A DNA stretch of 64,000 bases, taken from an uncultured bacterium (lineage in GTDB: Bacteria; Verrucomicrobiota; Kiritimatiellia; CAIKKV01; CAITUY01). The DNA lies in NCBI GenBank assembly GCA_903895695.1, contig CAITUY010000178.1, forward strand, positions 1-64,000, read 5' to 3'. The position numbers and the translations under genes are program-made. Positions 1 through 7,695 of this stretch are shown here, in pieces (positions within the stretch are counted from its first letter, which is position 1; each line of letters begins with the position of its first letter). The notes under the pieces are model-generated. The model did no database searches. It was not told where the DNA came from and saw only the letters and a program-made list of their open reading frames with translations.

Positions 1-58
1 ATCTACCCGAGTTGTCGTACTTCGTAGTTTCAATCCACGCCCCCGCGCGGGGGGCGAC
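1..58 (-). CRISPR. Leader-proximal end of a type I-C CRISPR array (one repeat, partial spacer)
   Basis: One 32-nt repeat lies at 27-58. Read on the minus strand it starts GTCGCCCCCC, has a GC-rich palindromic centre and ends in TGGATTGAAAC, the form typical of subtype I-C. Bases 1-26 are part of the newest spacer, and the array continues beyond the left edge. The orientation puts the leader between this repeat and cas2, as in other I-C loci. Only one repeat is visible, so the call rests on the repeat sequence and its position next to cas2. Confidence 0.9.
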
Positions 59-240
59 GCGTCCAATCTAACTCATTGCGCCACAAAAGCAAAGATGCCC
101 GTTTCCGCGAACCGACTCCGCGAACCGGGGTCTATTCAGGTATCAAAGAGCACCATCAGCGCAACGCCATACCTGCGTGTCAGTTGCGCCAAGCGCGAAC
201 CGCCCGGGCGCCCGCTGTTCGCTTCCGGTACGCGGACACA
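59..240 (-). promoter_or_regulatory. CRISPR leader
   Basis: This 182-bp stretch between the end of cas2 and the first repeat has no convincing gene. In a minus-strand array it is in the leader position, where array transcription starts and new spacers are integrated. It holds a tandem direct repeat (ccgcgaaccg at 105-114 and 118-127, 13-bp period), which could be a leader motif for the integration complex. No strong sigma-70 promoter is obvious. Confidence 0.65.
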
Positions 241-531
241 TCAAATCAGCAACGGCCCCTCGAGATCAGGGACTTCCTTGGCACCGGTATGCTCGACGCG
301 CCGTTGCCAGTTGCTGCCCAGGAAGTAGAACCGGAGGCTGTCCTGTTCCGGATCGTATTCCTCCTCCAACCGATGCTTCAAAGCCGCCCACTGCGCCGGA
401 TCGACATTGCACTCGAAGACCGAATTCTGCACGCGCTGACCGTAGTCCTCGCAAGCCTTTGCCACTCGCTGCAGCCGCCGTTTCCCAGCGGGCGTCTTGG
501 TCGCAACGTCGTAACTGACCAGCACCATCAT
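241..531 (-). CDS. cas2: CRISPR-associated endonuclease Cas2
   Basis: This 96-residue protein begins with a beta strand ending in the SYDV motif (Asp8), the Cas2 ferredoxin-like core. Cas2 dimers bridge two Cas1 dimers in the spacer-integration complex. The length is normal for the family. It starts 10 bp after the cas1 stop and is the last gene of the minus-strand cas operon, directly before the leader and array. Two adjacent ATG codons are possible starts, differing by one residue. Confidence 0.95.
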   Translation of the reverse strand: MMVLVSYDVATKTPAGKRRLQRVAKACEDYGQRVQNSVFECNVDPAQWAALKHRLEEEYDPEQDSLRFYFLGSNWQRRVEHTGAKEVPDLEGPLLI

Positions 532-541
532 GGCCGCCTCC

Positions 542-1573
542 CTATTTCCACACGAACGGCGGATAACCGTCCAGATCGCCCCGCAAATGCCTCGCCAGCA
601 ACAAGGCCTGCACGTACAACAGCAGTCCCACCGCCACCGTCTCGCCCAAGAACGGCTGCTGAATCTCCTCTTGCTTGCGCTTCTGGTAGGCGACCAGCAC
701 CGTCTTGCGCGTGTCGTCCGTCATTTCGACCGCGCCGGTTTCTGTCTTGCGAAAACCGCTTCCCTGCACCTGCTTCAAGTTCACCAGCGAAAGCGCGAGC
801 CGGTCGGCGAGAAAGGGCCTGAATTCCTCCATCAAGTCGAGCGCCAGACTGGGCCGGCCGGATCGCTCGGCGTGCAGGAACCCCACCTGCGGATCGAGTC
901 CCACCGTCTCCAGCGCCGCCGTGGCATCATGCGCCAGCAACGTGTACAGGAACGACAGCAGCGCGTTCATATTGTCGAGAGGCGGCCGTCGGCTGCGCCC
1001 GGTAAACGCGAAATCCTCCTTCTGTGCCGTGACCAGTTGGTCGAACGCCCCGAAGTACGTGTTGGCCGCGTCCCCTTCCCTTCCGCGCAGAACGGCCACG
1101 TCCGTTTCCTTCCCGGCCTGGTCGAGCAGCACCCCAAGCCGCCGGATCGCCGAGTCAAACGTCTCCGCGCCCGGTTTCTCACCGTGGTCGCGCGCCGCGC
1201 GCTGCAGCACGGTCCGGCAGTTCGCCATTTTGGCCAGCACCATGGCCCGCGCGATGAGCACCTGTTTCGCGGGTTCGTCCGCCCGCCGATACTGTTCGCG
1301 CCGCAGAAGCACGTTGCCGTGAATGGGCCCGACCACGCGGCCCTGAAACTGACCGCGCTCGGTCAGAAACGAGATCAGCACGTTGCGTTCGCCGCACAGG
1401 TGCATGAGAGACGGGCTCATCGACACTTGCCCGAAACACACGATCCCGCCTAGTGTATGGATCGGCAGACGCAGTTTGGTGTCGTGTTCCACGCGCACGA
1501 GTACGGCTTCGCCTTCGTGGCAGAGATACGCGTTCTGGGTGGTAACGTAGAGCGTGTTGAGCAACTTCTTCAT
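542..1573 (-). CDS. cas1: CRISPR-associated integrase Cas1 (I-C type)
   Basis: This 343-residue Cas1 has the normal subtype I-C length. The catalytic region is intact: Glu in the [10 protein letters not shown] segment, then His in GFLHAERSG, and Asp in the following [11 protein letters not shown] helix. Cas1 integrates prespacers at the leader-repeat junction together with Cas2. Its start codon overlaps the cas4 stop by 4 bp (ATGA), so the two are translationally coupled. The N-terminal beta domain (KKLLNTLYV) starts right at the predicted methionine. Confidence 0.96.
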   Translation of the reverse strand: MKKLLNTLYVTTQNAYLCHEGEAVLVRVEHDTKLRLPIHTLGGIVCFGQVSMSPSLMHLCGERNVLISFLTERGQFQGRVVGPIHGNVLLRREQYRRADEPAKQVLIARAMVLAKMANCRTVLQRAARDHGEKPGAETFDSAIRRLGVLLDQAGKETDVAVLRGREGDAANTYFGAFDQLVTAQKEDFAFTGRSRRPPLDNMNALLSFLYTLLAHDATAALETVGLDPQVGFLHAERSGRPSLALDLMEEFRPFLADRLALSLVNLKQVQGSGFRKTETGAVEMTDDTRKTVLVAYQKRKQEEIQQPFLGETVAVGLLLYVQALLLARHLRGDLDGYPPFVWK

Positions 1574-2220
1574 GGTTCACCCGATTTCAGGCATTCCTCC
1601 AGATATCGCGCCACCGACCGGCCGCCGCCGGTTTCCTTCGGCAGGCAGAGTTCCTTGAGCGAGCACTTGTCACACCTTTCGTCGTAAACGGCGGGCGGCG
1701 TGATGCCGGCCTCGACTAGGGAATGCGCGCGCTGTGCGGCTTGTTCGGTTCTGGCCCGCAGCGTGTCGTCGAAGGTCACATCGAAACGGCGGCGCGAAAG
1801 ACCGTAGAACATGGCACCGCAGGGCACCGCCACATTCAACATCTCCTCCAAGCACAGGGCCTGCGCGCAGAGTTGAACCTCGAAACTCAACTCGTGCCGG
1901 AGCACTCCGCGTTTGTATTCCACCGGAAACGGCCGCCAAGGCTTCGACGCGGGCTCGCCTTCCGGCCGATGAAACTCCACCACATCGGCTATGCCGGTGA
2001 TTCCGAGCCGCAACGACCGCAGCCGCAGCCCGCGCACGATGCGGACGTTGCCACGCGACTCCGAATCCGGCTCATGCACCTTGTCGTGCAAGTGATGGCC
2101 TTCGGTGGTGGCCACGTTTTCCTGCCATATCTGCTCGATCCGGTGCAGGGCGCACCGGCGTTCGCAGAAAACGATGTCCGTGAGAGCGGACAGCGGCAGA
2201 AGATCGTCTTCGGGGAACAT
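1570..2220 (-). CDS. cas4: CRISPR-associated Cas4 exonuclease
   Basis: This 216-residue RecB-type nuclease trims prespacers and helps select PAM-containing ends. It shows the PD-(D/E)XK core (GIADVVEF, then PVEYKRG with the catalytic Glu and Lys). The four iron-sulfur cysteines are one near residue 19 (DIVFCERRC) and three C-terminal (CDKCSLKELC). It is separated by only 3 bp from the upstream HEAT-nuclease gene and overlaps cas1 by 4 bp, so it belongs to the same transcript as both. All key residues appear present. Confidence 0.95.
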   Translation of the reverse strand: MFPEDDLLPLSALTDIVFCERRCALHRIEQIWQENVATTEGHHLHDKVHEPDSESRGNVRIVRGLRLRSLRLGITGIADVVEFHRPEGEPASKPWRPFPVEYKRGVLRHELSFEVQLCAQALCLEEMLNVAVPCGAMFYGLSRRRFDVTFDDTLRARTEQAAQRAHSLVEAGITPPAVYDERCDKCSLKELCLPKETGGGRSVARYLEECLKSGEP

Positions 2221-2223
2221 CGA

Positions 2224-3144
2224 TCAGAGACCTTCCGAGTTCTGTCGCTTCGCCGTCCCGCCGCCATCCGGCAACCGCACATGCTGCCCCAGCTTCTCGC
2301 GCAACGCCTCGCGCAGGCGCGGCTTCTCGTGTGCGTAGAGCGACACCAGCTTCTTCCCCGCCTGCTGGTAGAGTTTCTGTTTCTCCATCATGCCGATGCG
2401 ATAGTCGGTGTTGTCCTCCATGCCCCAATACTCGATGTAGAGGTCGAATTCAGGCAGGTAGAAATCGGGCCGGATGGCGTAGCCCTTGATGATGCGGAAC
2501 CGATTGTCGTAGCGGAAGGCGATCCCCAAAGCCGCGAGTTCCTCGGCAACAATGCGTTCGCCATCCGACTGCACCACGGTGCCGTTGGCGGCCTGAATGG
2601 TCTTGTTGAGTTCCACCTGGGTCTCCCAGTTGCGACGTTTCAGGAACACTTCGTCGAAGCAGGTGTCGCAATACGTGCGCTGGAAGGCCTTCTGCGAACG
2701 GGCGTATTCATCGGCCGCCACAGCCTTCGAGCAGCGGCCGCACTGGTGCACGGCCGTCTTTTCGACAATGCACAGAGCCTCGCGAATCGTCTTGCCCGCT
2801 GCCTCGATGGACCGCTTCACGTAGTCTTTCTCGGCCGGATTGCGATAGAGGTCGCGCAGGTCTGGCAGCGCCGATTCGGCGGCGGGGCCGAACGCCCCGA
2901 GTGCCTTGGCGGCGTATTGCCGCACCTGGGGGTGTGCATCGGCGAGCAGTGGGCGTAGCAAGTTCACCGACGCAGCGGCGTCCACAATGCCCGCCAGTTT
3001 GCCCAAGGCCGAAGCCGCCAACCGTCGAACCAGCGGCGATTCAGAGCGCGTGAATTCAGCCAACGCCGGAAAAGACGCTGCCTCGGCGCTTTCGCCGAGA
3101 GCGGTGGCTTGGGCAGCCAGGCGTCTTTCGTTGGCAATGTTCAT
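2224..3144 (-). CDS. HEAT-repeat/zinc-ribbon/PD-(D/E)XK nuclease embedded in the cas operon
   Basis: This 306-residue protein has three visible parts. Residues about 20-125 are alanine- and leucine-rich HEAT-like helices (VRRLAASALGKL, VRQYAAKALGAFG). Residues 135-162 form a CxxC...CxxC zinc ribbon (C135, C138, C159, C162). Residues about 195-290 are a PD-(D/E)XK domain with Glu196, RPDFYLP (Asp227) and LYIEYWG (Glu238); a lysine in the following MMEKQKLY helix probably replaces the usual ExK lysine. It lies 3 bp before cas4 and after a DUF433 gene. The reading frame is open upstream to 3321, but that extension looks non-coding, and the ATG at 3144 overlaps the stop of a small upstream frame. 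It is not a standard I-C component that I know; an accessory nuclease or toxin-like role is inference. Confidence 0.8.
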   Translation of the reverse strand: MNIANERRLAAQATALGESAEAASFPALAEFTRSESPLVRRLAASALGKLAGIVDAAASVNLLRPLLADAHPQVRQYAAKALGAFGPAAESALPDLRDLYRNPAEKDYVKRSIEAAGKTIREALCIVEKTAVHQCGRCSKAVAADEYARSQKAFQRTYCDTCFDEVFLKRRNWETQVELNKTIQAANGTVVQSDGERIVAEELAALGIAFRYDNRFRIIKGYAIRPDFYLPEFDLYIEYWGMEDNTDYRIGMMEKQKLYQQAGKKLVSLYAHEKPRLREALREKLGQHVRLPDGGGTAKRQNSEGL

Positions 3145-3290
3145 GCGGGCATCCACTTGGGCGGAACTCGTTGCGCGTCCAGTGCGGACGCTTCCCCGCG
3201 TTCCACGACAGGTTGAAATGCGAGAAGGGCCACGGGCAATGCCGCCGAGTCGAACGCAAAAACCCGTAAACAAGAACGCGGTGACTGCAC
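3141..3290 (-). CDS. Possible small ORF coupled to the HEAT-nuclease gene
   Basis: A 49-codon frame starts at a GTG preceded by AGGA at a 5-nt distance. It ends in a TGA that overlaps the ATG of the HEAT-nuclease gene (ATGA). It fills the otherwise unexplained gap between the DUF433 gene and the nuclease. The product would be a short, moderately hydrophobic peptide ending PPKWMPA. It matches no family I recognise. Codon third positions are only moderately GC-biased, so it may be a leader peptide, a decayed remnant or chance. Confidence 0.3.
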   Translation of the reverse strand: MQSPRSCLRVFAFDSAALPVALLAFQPVVERGEASALDAQRVPPKWMPA

Positions 3291-3345
3291 AGCGTTCCTG
3301 CAAGTCCATGTCATGTTCCATCGACTATCTCAGCGCCTCCCCTTC

Positions 3346-3708
3346 TCATGCCGGCATTGGAACGGGTGATTGACGTGGCATAGCGGCAATATTGCGGGCG
3401 TACTCAAGTGCGAAGTGGATATCTGCCTGCGTCAGCAACGGATAATCGGCCCGGATATCTTCCCACGTTTCCTGATTCGAGAGCATCTCCAGGACCACAT
3501 ACACGGGTATGCGCGTGCCCTTGAAATGCGGTCTGCCGCCGCAGACGACGGGATCGACACAAATGCGTCCCGGCAACGTCTTCCTGCTGTCTCGCCGAAC
3601 AACCGCAACGGGTTTCGACCAGGCCGAATCGTCGCCCGCCTGGGCCACGACCCGCTCGTCAATCGCGTCTTCGTTGCTTCGTTTCTTCATCGAAGTCGTA
3701 CTCGACAT
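3346..3708 (-). CDS. DUF433 (VapB-like) protein
   Basis: This 120-residue protein has a C-terminal DUF433 domain (about residues 45-110): RICVDPVVCGGRPHFKGTRI, then IPVYVVLEML and a second helical segment. In established cases DUF433 proteins are small HTH-fold antitoxins, often paired with a PIN-like toxin. Here no PIN gene follows; the next large gene is the HEAT/PD-(D/E)XK nuclease. The N-terminal 40 residues are polar and probably disordered. An alternative start is Met7. Two dyad symmetries lie upstream of it, consistent with autoregulation. Its presence between cas7 and cas4 is unusual. Confidence 0.75.
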   Translation of the reverse strand: MSSTTSMKKRSNEDAIDERVVAQAGDDSAWSKPVAVVRRDSRKTLPGRICVDPVVCGGRPHFKGTRIPVYVVLEMLSNQETWEDIRADYPLLTQADIHFALEYARNIAAMPRQSPVPMPA

Positions 3709-3827
3709 CGCTGGGCACGAATCTCCGCGGGTTGGTCAACCTTTACGCCCTTGCAGACGCGGAACGCACACACCAATCTTGCGCCTCCCCCTCCCCGCCT
3801 CGCCATGCCCGCCGAGGGCCCCGCTTC

Positions 3828-3852
3828 AGTTATCGACAAGCCGTCGACAACT
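3828..3852. promoter_or_regulatory. Operator-like dyad upstream of the DUF433 gene
   Basis: The 10-bp arms agttatcgac and gtcgacaact, separated by aagcc, are inverted repeats with a single mismatch. The site lies in the 236-bp gap between cas7 and the DUF433 gene, about 120 bp upstream of the latter's start. That is where an autoregulating antitoxin-type protein could bind. Binding itself is inferred. Confidence 0.4.
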
Positions 3853-3904
3853 CACTCCCTCAATCGTCCACATTCCCAATGCCCACCTTCGCCGTGCCAC
3901 GGTC

Positions 3905-3927
3905 TAAGGTGCCAATTTGGCACCTTA
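3905..3927. promoter_or_regulatory. Perfect 23-bp palindrome 3' of cas7
   Basis: The arms taaggtgccaa and ttggcacctta match perfectly around a single central T. It begins 18 bp beyond the cas7 stop. There is no U-run after it on the minus strand, so it is not a classic intrinsic terminator. It is either a protein-binding operator or a 3' mRNA hairpin that stabilises the cas5-cas8-cas7 message. A smaller palindrome (ccgtg-c-cacgg) sits next to it at 3892-3902. Confidence 0.45.
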
Positions 3928-3944
3928 AACTTCCTCGATAGCGT

Positions 3945-4928
3945 TCACGTTGCGGGTAGCGTCCGTACGGGTTGCTCATGACGCAGGTGAAGTCTGACGC
4001 CAGCCGGCAGTGCCTGTTTGCCTGCCCACACGCAGTCGACTCTGTAATCATCCCACCCCTGAGGGAAACCGCGAGTCTTAGCGTCATCAGTCAGCGAAAC
4101 CGTGACACCCTCGAACAATTTGTGTGAATGAGCGCACCCCAACCGGGCCTCGCGTTTGTTCTGTGCCGCGTTGTTCTCGTGCTGCGTCCCGACGTGCTCG
4201 AAGTCATAGATGCCGCGGACGATCATCTCGCCGCGCGCAGCCGATCGGTCGTGCGTGAACATCTCGCCGAGCGCCTCGAAGAACAAGTCGAGATCTTTCT
4301 GCGTGAATCCCGTCTTTTCGGCAAAGGCGGGCGAGACGTAGCACTTTGCCGCGTACAGGGCATAGGGGACGATGTGTTTGTGGCCCATGGTGCGCTCTTT
4401 TTCTTTGTCCTCTTCTTTGGTTACGGCACAGCGAGTGACGGTGACTTCCAGAGGGGTGATCGGATGGAACGACTGCGAAAAAGTGAACTGAACAGGTCCG
4501 CGAACCTGGCCAAATGCAGAGCCCCTCATAATGTCTTTTCCAACGGACAACACACCGCCGAAAGTCCGTATGTCGAAGAACTCGCGACAGAGCCACTTCA
4601 TGGCGGCCTCCGCCTTCTGATCATCGGAGGCGTCTTTGGCAAGGGTATTCTCTCCGGCGCGAATCCCCTTCTCGACCTCTCTCTCCAACACTGCGCCTTG
4701 TCTTACCATAAGAGCAAACCCGTTACCTTGCTCAGATTTCCTTGCGGGCTTGGTGATTTCCACATAGTTCCGGACTTTCCGTTTCAGACACACGTCGGAG
4801 ATGATTCCCCGACTCGTATTGGGATCGATCCTCGGCATGTTGCCGGCGTCCGGATCGCCATTGGGATTGCCGTTGGTAACATCGAACAGGACATAAACAT
4901 CGTGACGGTTCGTGATGATTTCGCTCAT
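3945..4928 (-). CDS. cas7: Cas7c (Csd2) Cascade backbone protein
   Basis: This 327-residue protein starts MSEIITNRHDVYVLFDVTNG, followed by NPNGDPDAGNMPRID, the hallmark Csd2 N-terminus. Several Cas7c copies form the backbone of the I-C effector complex along the crRNA. It starts 21 bp after cas8c, with an AGGAGG Shine-Dalgarno 11 nt upstream of the ATG. The length is slightly above the usual 280-300 residues because of a C-terminal tail. The four downstream operon genes begin only after a 236-bp gap. Confidence 0.95.
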   Translation of the reverse strand: MSEIITNRHDVYVLFDVTNGNPNGDPDAGNMPRIDPNTSRGIISDVCLKRKVRNYVEITKPARKSEQGNGFALMVRQGAVLEREVEKGIRAGENTLAKDASDDQKAEAAMKWLCREFFDIRTFGGVLSVGKDIMRGSAFGQVRGPVQFTFSQSFHPITPLEVTVTRCAVTKEEDKEKERTMGHKHIVPYALYAAKCYVSPAFAEKTGFTQKDLDLFFEALGEMFTHDRSAARGEMIVRGIYDFEHVGTQHENNAAQNKREARLGCAHSHKLFEGVTVSLTDDAKTRGFPQGWDDYRVDCVWAGKQALPAGVRLHLRHEQPVRTLPAT

Positions 4929-4949
4929 GGTATTAATCCCCTCCTGCCT

Positions 4950-5405
4950 TTACTCCTTGGTCTGTTTCTGTGCTGCCTTGGCCTTCATCGCATCCACTTT
5001 ACGGTCCGCGCTCGCTGCCTTTTCCTGGTAGAAGCCGAGGGCAAAACGGCCCTGTTCCACAAGTGTAAAGGTGCGCGGAAACTCCGGCGGCAGACCAGAT
5101 GACGGCTGGCAGAAGAGTCGGGCAATCCCCGCGATGCGCCCCTCGATGGCCAATGCCGCCGCCCGGCCTCTCTCTCCCGCGCGGTTGAGTTTGCGCAGGT
5201 GATGTTGGTGAAGGCGCCAGAGAATGCCGAACGCGCTGTTCGGCGCTGATGAGGCCGTGCCGTAGTATCGTTCGACCACCCCTGGACCTTCAAGCCGGAC
5301 CCCCTGCATCCTATTTGAATCCTCCTGTAACGCGTCAAAGATGGCCAGAAGCCGTCCACAGTTGTAGGCGGCGTCATTCGTCTCGCATACCACCGTTTCG
5401 ATCAT
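4950..5405 (-). CDS. Predicted Cas11c small subunit from an internal start in cas8c
   Basis: Subtype I-C effectors contain Cas11c, translated from an internal start near the 3' end of cas8c; this is established for Desulfovibrio-type systems. Here an in-frame ATG at codon 506 of cas8c is preceded by AAAGGAG at a 9-nt distance, a stronger Shine-Dalgarno than most gene starts in the window. It would yield a mainly helical protein of 151 residues sharing the Cas8c C-terminus. The position and length fit Cas11c. Translation from this site is predicted, not shown. Confidence 0.75.
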   Translation of the reverse strand: MIETVVCETNDAAYNCGRLLAIFDALQEDSNRMQGVRLEGPGVVERYYGTASSAPNSAFGILWRLHQHHLRKLNRAGERGRAAALAIEGRIAGIARLFCQPSSGLPPEFPRTFTLVEQGRFALGFYQEKAASADRKVDAMKAKAAQKQTKE

Positions 5406-6920
5406 GGGATCACTCTCCTTTCGATTTCGATTGAGAATCAGTTTCAGCAGAGCAAAACGGGATTCGTTGTCGGGATAGCGCGAATTCTCCTTTGAATCCT
5501 CAACCAAGGCGGAGTGGAATTCAGAAAGAATAGGTTGCAGAAGTGCAAGCGATGGAGCGGTCCCTTCGAGCGCGGCGCGGTACAATTGTGCCGCGACGTC
5601 TGTCTTGATATCTTTCGCATCCCGAACCGTGGCACAGGCGAGACGAAAGACGGCCAGAGGCGGCACCCCTTCCTTTTCCCGTTTCTTTGCACCTGCAGAT
5701 GAAGATCGAATCGGCTTAATCTCCAGATCCCGGAACCACTCTTGGAGGTTTTCCCGCGCCGCTTCCACTGTTTGCTGCATCCAGTGCCGCACAACCACTC
5801 GGCCGGCGTTTCCTGCGAGAGTCACCGAATAGAAAGCGTCGTTCTTGGCCAGATTCCTGTCCACGCCGGACCACGGTGCCTTGATGAAGTCCGCCACTGC
5901 TCTTGGATCGGGGCGGTTGAGCATCTGAGCGAAGAAGTCGCCAGCACCGACTTCCTCTTTGGCCCAAAAGCACAGTTTGCTCGGCCCCAACTTGACCGAG
6001 GTGTTCTCATTGTCCAGGAGGGTCTGGAGCGCCAATGCGTATGATGCGGCGACCTCCTCAGAAACAGGGGCATTCTCGCCCATCTCAAAACCGTACGAAG
6101 AGAAAGAGGGACACTCTGTGGCAAAAGAAACGATGTAGCCGCCACTACTCAGGTTTGGAATGTGCAGCAGTTTGGGTTTGTGGGAGCGGGCAATCGGCAC
6201 ATCCTGCTGCCCGGTGACCATGCAGAGTCCTTTCCGGGAACGAGCCGTCTTGTCACCGAAGTCGTCGTCACTGGTGAATGCCTCTTCACGAAACGCACAC
6301 GCCCAATACCGAGTCAGGGGATGTTCTCGATTTAAACCGTCAAACACCATGCGCCCATCTACCTGAAACGTAAGCGTCGCCTTCTCAAGGTGTTCCCAAG
6401 TTCCGACACTGGTTAGCGCACCCAATTCCGGTACGCCTCGCTTGTTCGGACGAATGTCGAGGAATGGAACTGCGGGATGTACTACTCCCTCGCTGATCTT
6501 GATGTAGCGGGCTTTGAACTCAAGTAGCGCCTTGAGTTCAGCCAGCTTAGTTGCCACCTCAGCGTCGCCAACGCGCTGCCAGAAGTGCAGGAATGACTTG
6601 GCCGCATTATCAATTCGCTTACCCTCGACAGTCAGATCCTCGCCCGTATCTTTCTCGACGCCAAGAATGGTTGTGCATGAATCAGCAAGGAAGAGCGACT
6701 TGCCTCCGTTGTTTTCACCAGGAAACCGTGGCATAGTCAACGCTCGACCCAATCGATCTTTCCCCTTCTCATCCTTCGTGAACAACGGAACCACCCCATC
6801 GCCCAACAGAACGCCCTGTGAGTCTATGGGTATCAGTAAATGCACCGTTCGAACTTGGAGGTGAACGGTTTCAAACAACCTTCGTGTCTGGGCGAGGTCA
6901 TAGAGCGCTTTGAGCAACAT
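4950..6920 (-). CDS. cas8c: Cas8c (Csd1) large Cascade subunit
   Basis: This 656-residue protein begins MLLKALYDLAQ and has the Csd1 features LLIPIDSQGVLLG, the FPGENNGGKSLFLAD segment and the central WAKEEVGAGDFF region. Cas8c recognises the PAM and recruits Cas3. The length is normal. Its start lies inside the end of cas5 (23-bp overlap), and cas7 follows after 21 bp. The 3' third also carries the probable Cas11c internal start. Confidence 0.95.
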   Translation of the reverse strand: MLLKALYDLAQTRRLFETVHLQVRTVHLLIPIDSQGVLLGDGVVPLFTKDEKGKDRLGRALTMPRFPGENNGGKSLFLADSCTTILGVEKDTGEDLTVEGKRIDNAAKSFLHFWQRVGDAEVATKLAELKALLEFKARYIKISEGVVHPAVPFLDIRPNKRGVPELGALTSVGTWEHLEKATLTFQVDGRMVFDGLNREHPLTRYWACAFREEAFTSDDDFGDKTARSRKGLCMVTGQQDVPIARSHKPKLLHIPNLSSGGYIVSFATECPSFSSYGFEMGENAPVSEEVAASYALALQTLLDNENTSVKLGPSKLCFWAKEEVGAGDFFAQMLNRPDPRAVADFIKAPWSGVDRNLAKNDAFYSVTLAGNAGRVVVRHWMQQTVEAARENLQEWFRDLEIKPIRSSSAGAKKREKEGVPPLAVFRLACATVRDAKDIKTDVAAQLYRAALEGTAPSLALLQPILSEFHSALVEDSKENSRYPDNESRFALLKLILNRNRKESDPMIETVVCETNDAAYNCGRLLAIFDALQEDSNRMQGVRLEGPGVVERYYGTASSAPNSAFGILWRLHQHHLRKLNRAGERGRAAALAIEGRIAGIARLFCQPSSGLPPEFPRTFTLVEQGRFALGFYQEKAASADRKVDAMKAKAAQKQTKE

Positions 6921-7695
6921 GGCGGGCCTCTCCCTTCTGCATGATCAGTTTCTCCTTTTCCGGATGGCAAAGCATCTGGGCATTCCGGACGTGAGCGTTG
7001 AAGAACAACGCCTGCGGCTTGAGAACTCTGCCCTCGTATCGCACGGCCCCTTTCCCCTCGACCTCCAGTTCCGCAGCAGTCAACCAGCGGAAACCCTCGG
7101 CACGGGCCGATGGATCGAAAACATCATAAAGCATGATGCCTAAATCCTCATCCGGCCAGTTACCAAGGGCGACCGCGTCTGGCGTCTCCACCCATTCAAA
7201 ATCGGCGGCGAACTCCCGCATGCCGAGTGCCGGACGGTGAAAGCACTTGCCTTGGCGCGCACGGCGTTCGATTTCGCAGGTGTATTTCTCGATGTCTTGA
7301 CCGGCTCTCTTACCAAGTTCCGAAAGACGAATCTCGGCAACTATCAGGTATTCGACGTCCTCAAGGGCCAACATGTTCCGCTGGGTGCCGTCATCAGCGC
7401 CGCCGCCGGCGTGGATGGGCCGGAACTTCTCCGGGGATTTCATCCATGTCTTGGCGCTATCCATGCTGACAACGGCAGTTACCTCATTCCGTCGAAACGA
7501 GACCCATCGGCCTTTCTTGACAACTCGGATATTGTCCACGAGGTAGTACATCTGTGGTTCCCAGAAGATCGCCTCCAGAACGCCACGGGCTGCGGATGGA
7601 GTCATGATGGGATAACTGACCCGCTCAACCTTCATCTCCGGCCGCGTAAAACACGCGAAGTCGCCCCAAGCCCGAATGGTGATTATGTTAGACAC
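6898..7695 (-). CDS. cas5: Cas5c (Cas5d) crRNA-processing protein
   Basis: In subtype I-C, which lacks Cas6, Cas5c cuts pre-crRNA and caps the 5' handle. This 265-residue protein shows the typical IRAWGDFACFTRPEMKVER start and the SYPIMTPSAARGVLEAIFW helix. I chose a GTG start at 7695: it has GGAGG 8 nt upstream and gives the conserved N-terminus, whereas the longer reading frame adds unrelated sequence. The start overlaps the end of cas3 by 8 bp and the gene overlaps cas8c by 23 bp, indicating tight coupling. Confidence 0.94.
   Translation of the reverse strand: MSNIITIRAWGDFACFTRPEMKVERVSYPIMTPSAARGVLEAIFWEPQMYYLVDNIRVVKKGRWVSFRRNEVTAVVSMDSAKTWMKSPEKFRPIHAGGGADDGTQRNMLALEDVEYLIVAEIRLSELGKRAGQDIEKYTCEIERRARQGKCFHRPALGMREFAADFEWVETPDAVALGNWPDEDLGIMLYDVFDPSARAEGFRWLTAAELEVEGKGAVRYEGRVLKPQALFFNAHVRNAQMLCHPEKEKLIMQKGEARHVAQSAL

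Noticed and set aside
76-822. Plus-strand open frame over the leader and cas2
   Set aside because: The leader position and the recognised cas2 and cas1 genes on the other strand explain it; the translated sequence is Arg/Pro-rich and shows no family.
1723-2958. Plus-strand open frame (411 codons) across cas4 and the nuclease gene
   Set aside because: It runs antisense through two recognised genes and shows no domain.
3145-3321. N-terminal extension of the HEAT-nuclease to an ATG at 3321
   Set aside because: The added 59 residues are Arg/Ser/Thr/Cys-rich and unlike a domain, the Shine-Dalgarno is 14 nt away, and a different small frame ends exactly at the ATG of 3144.
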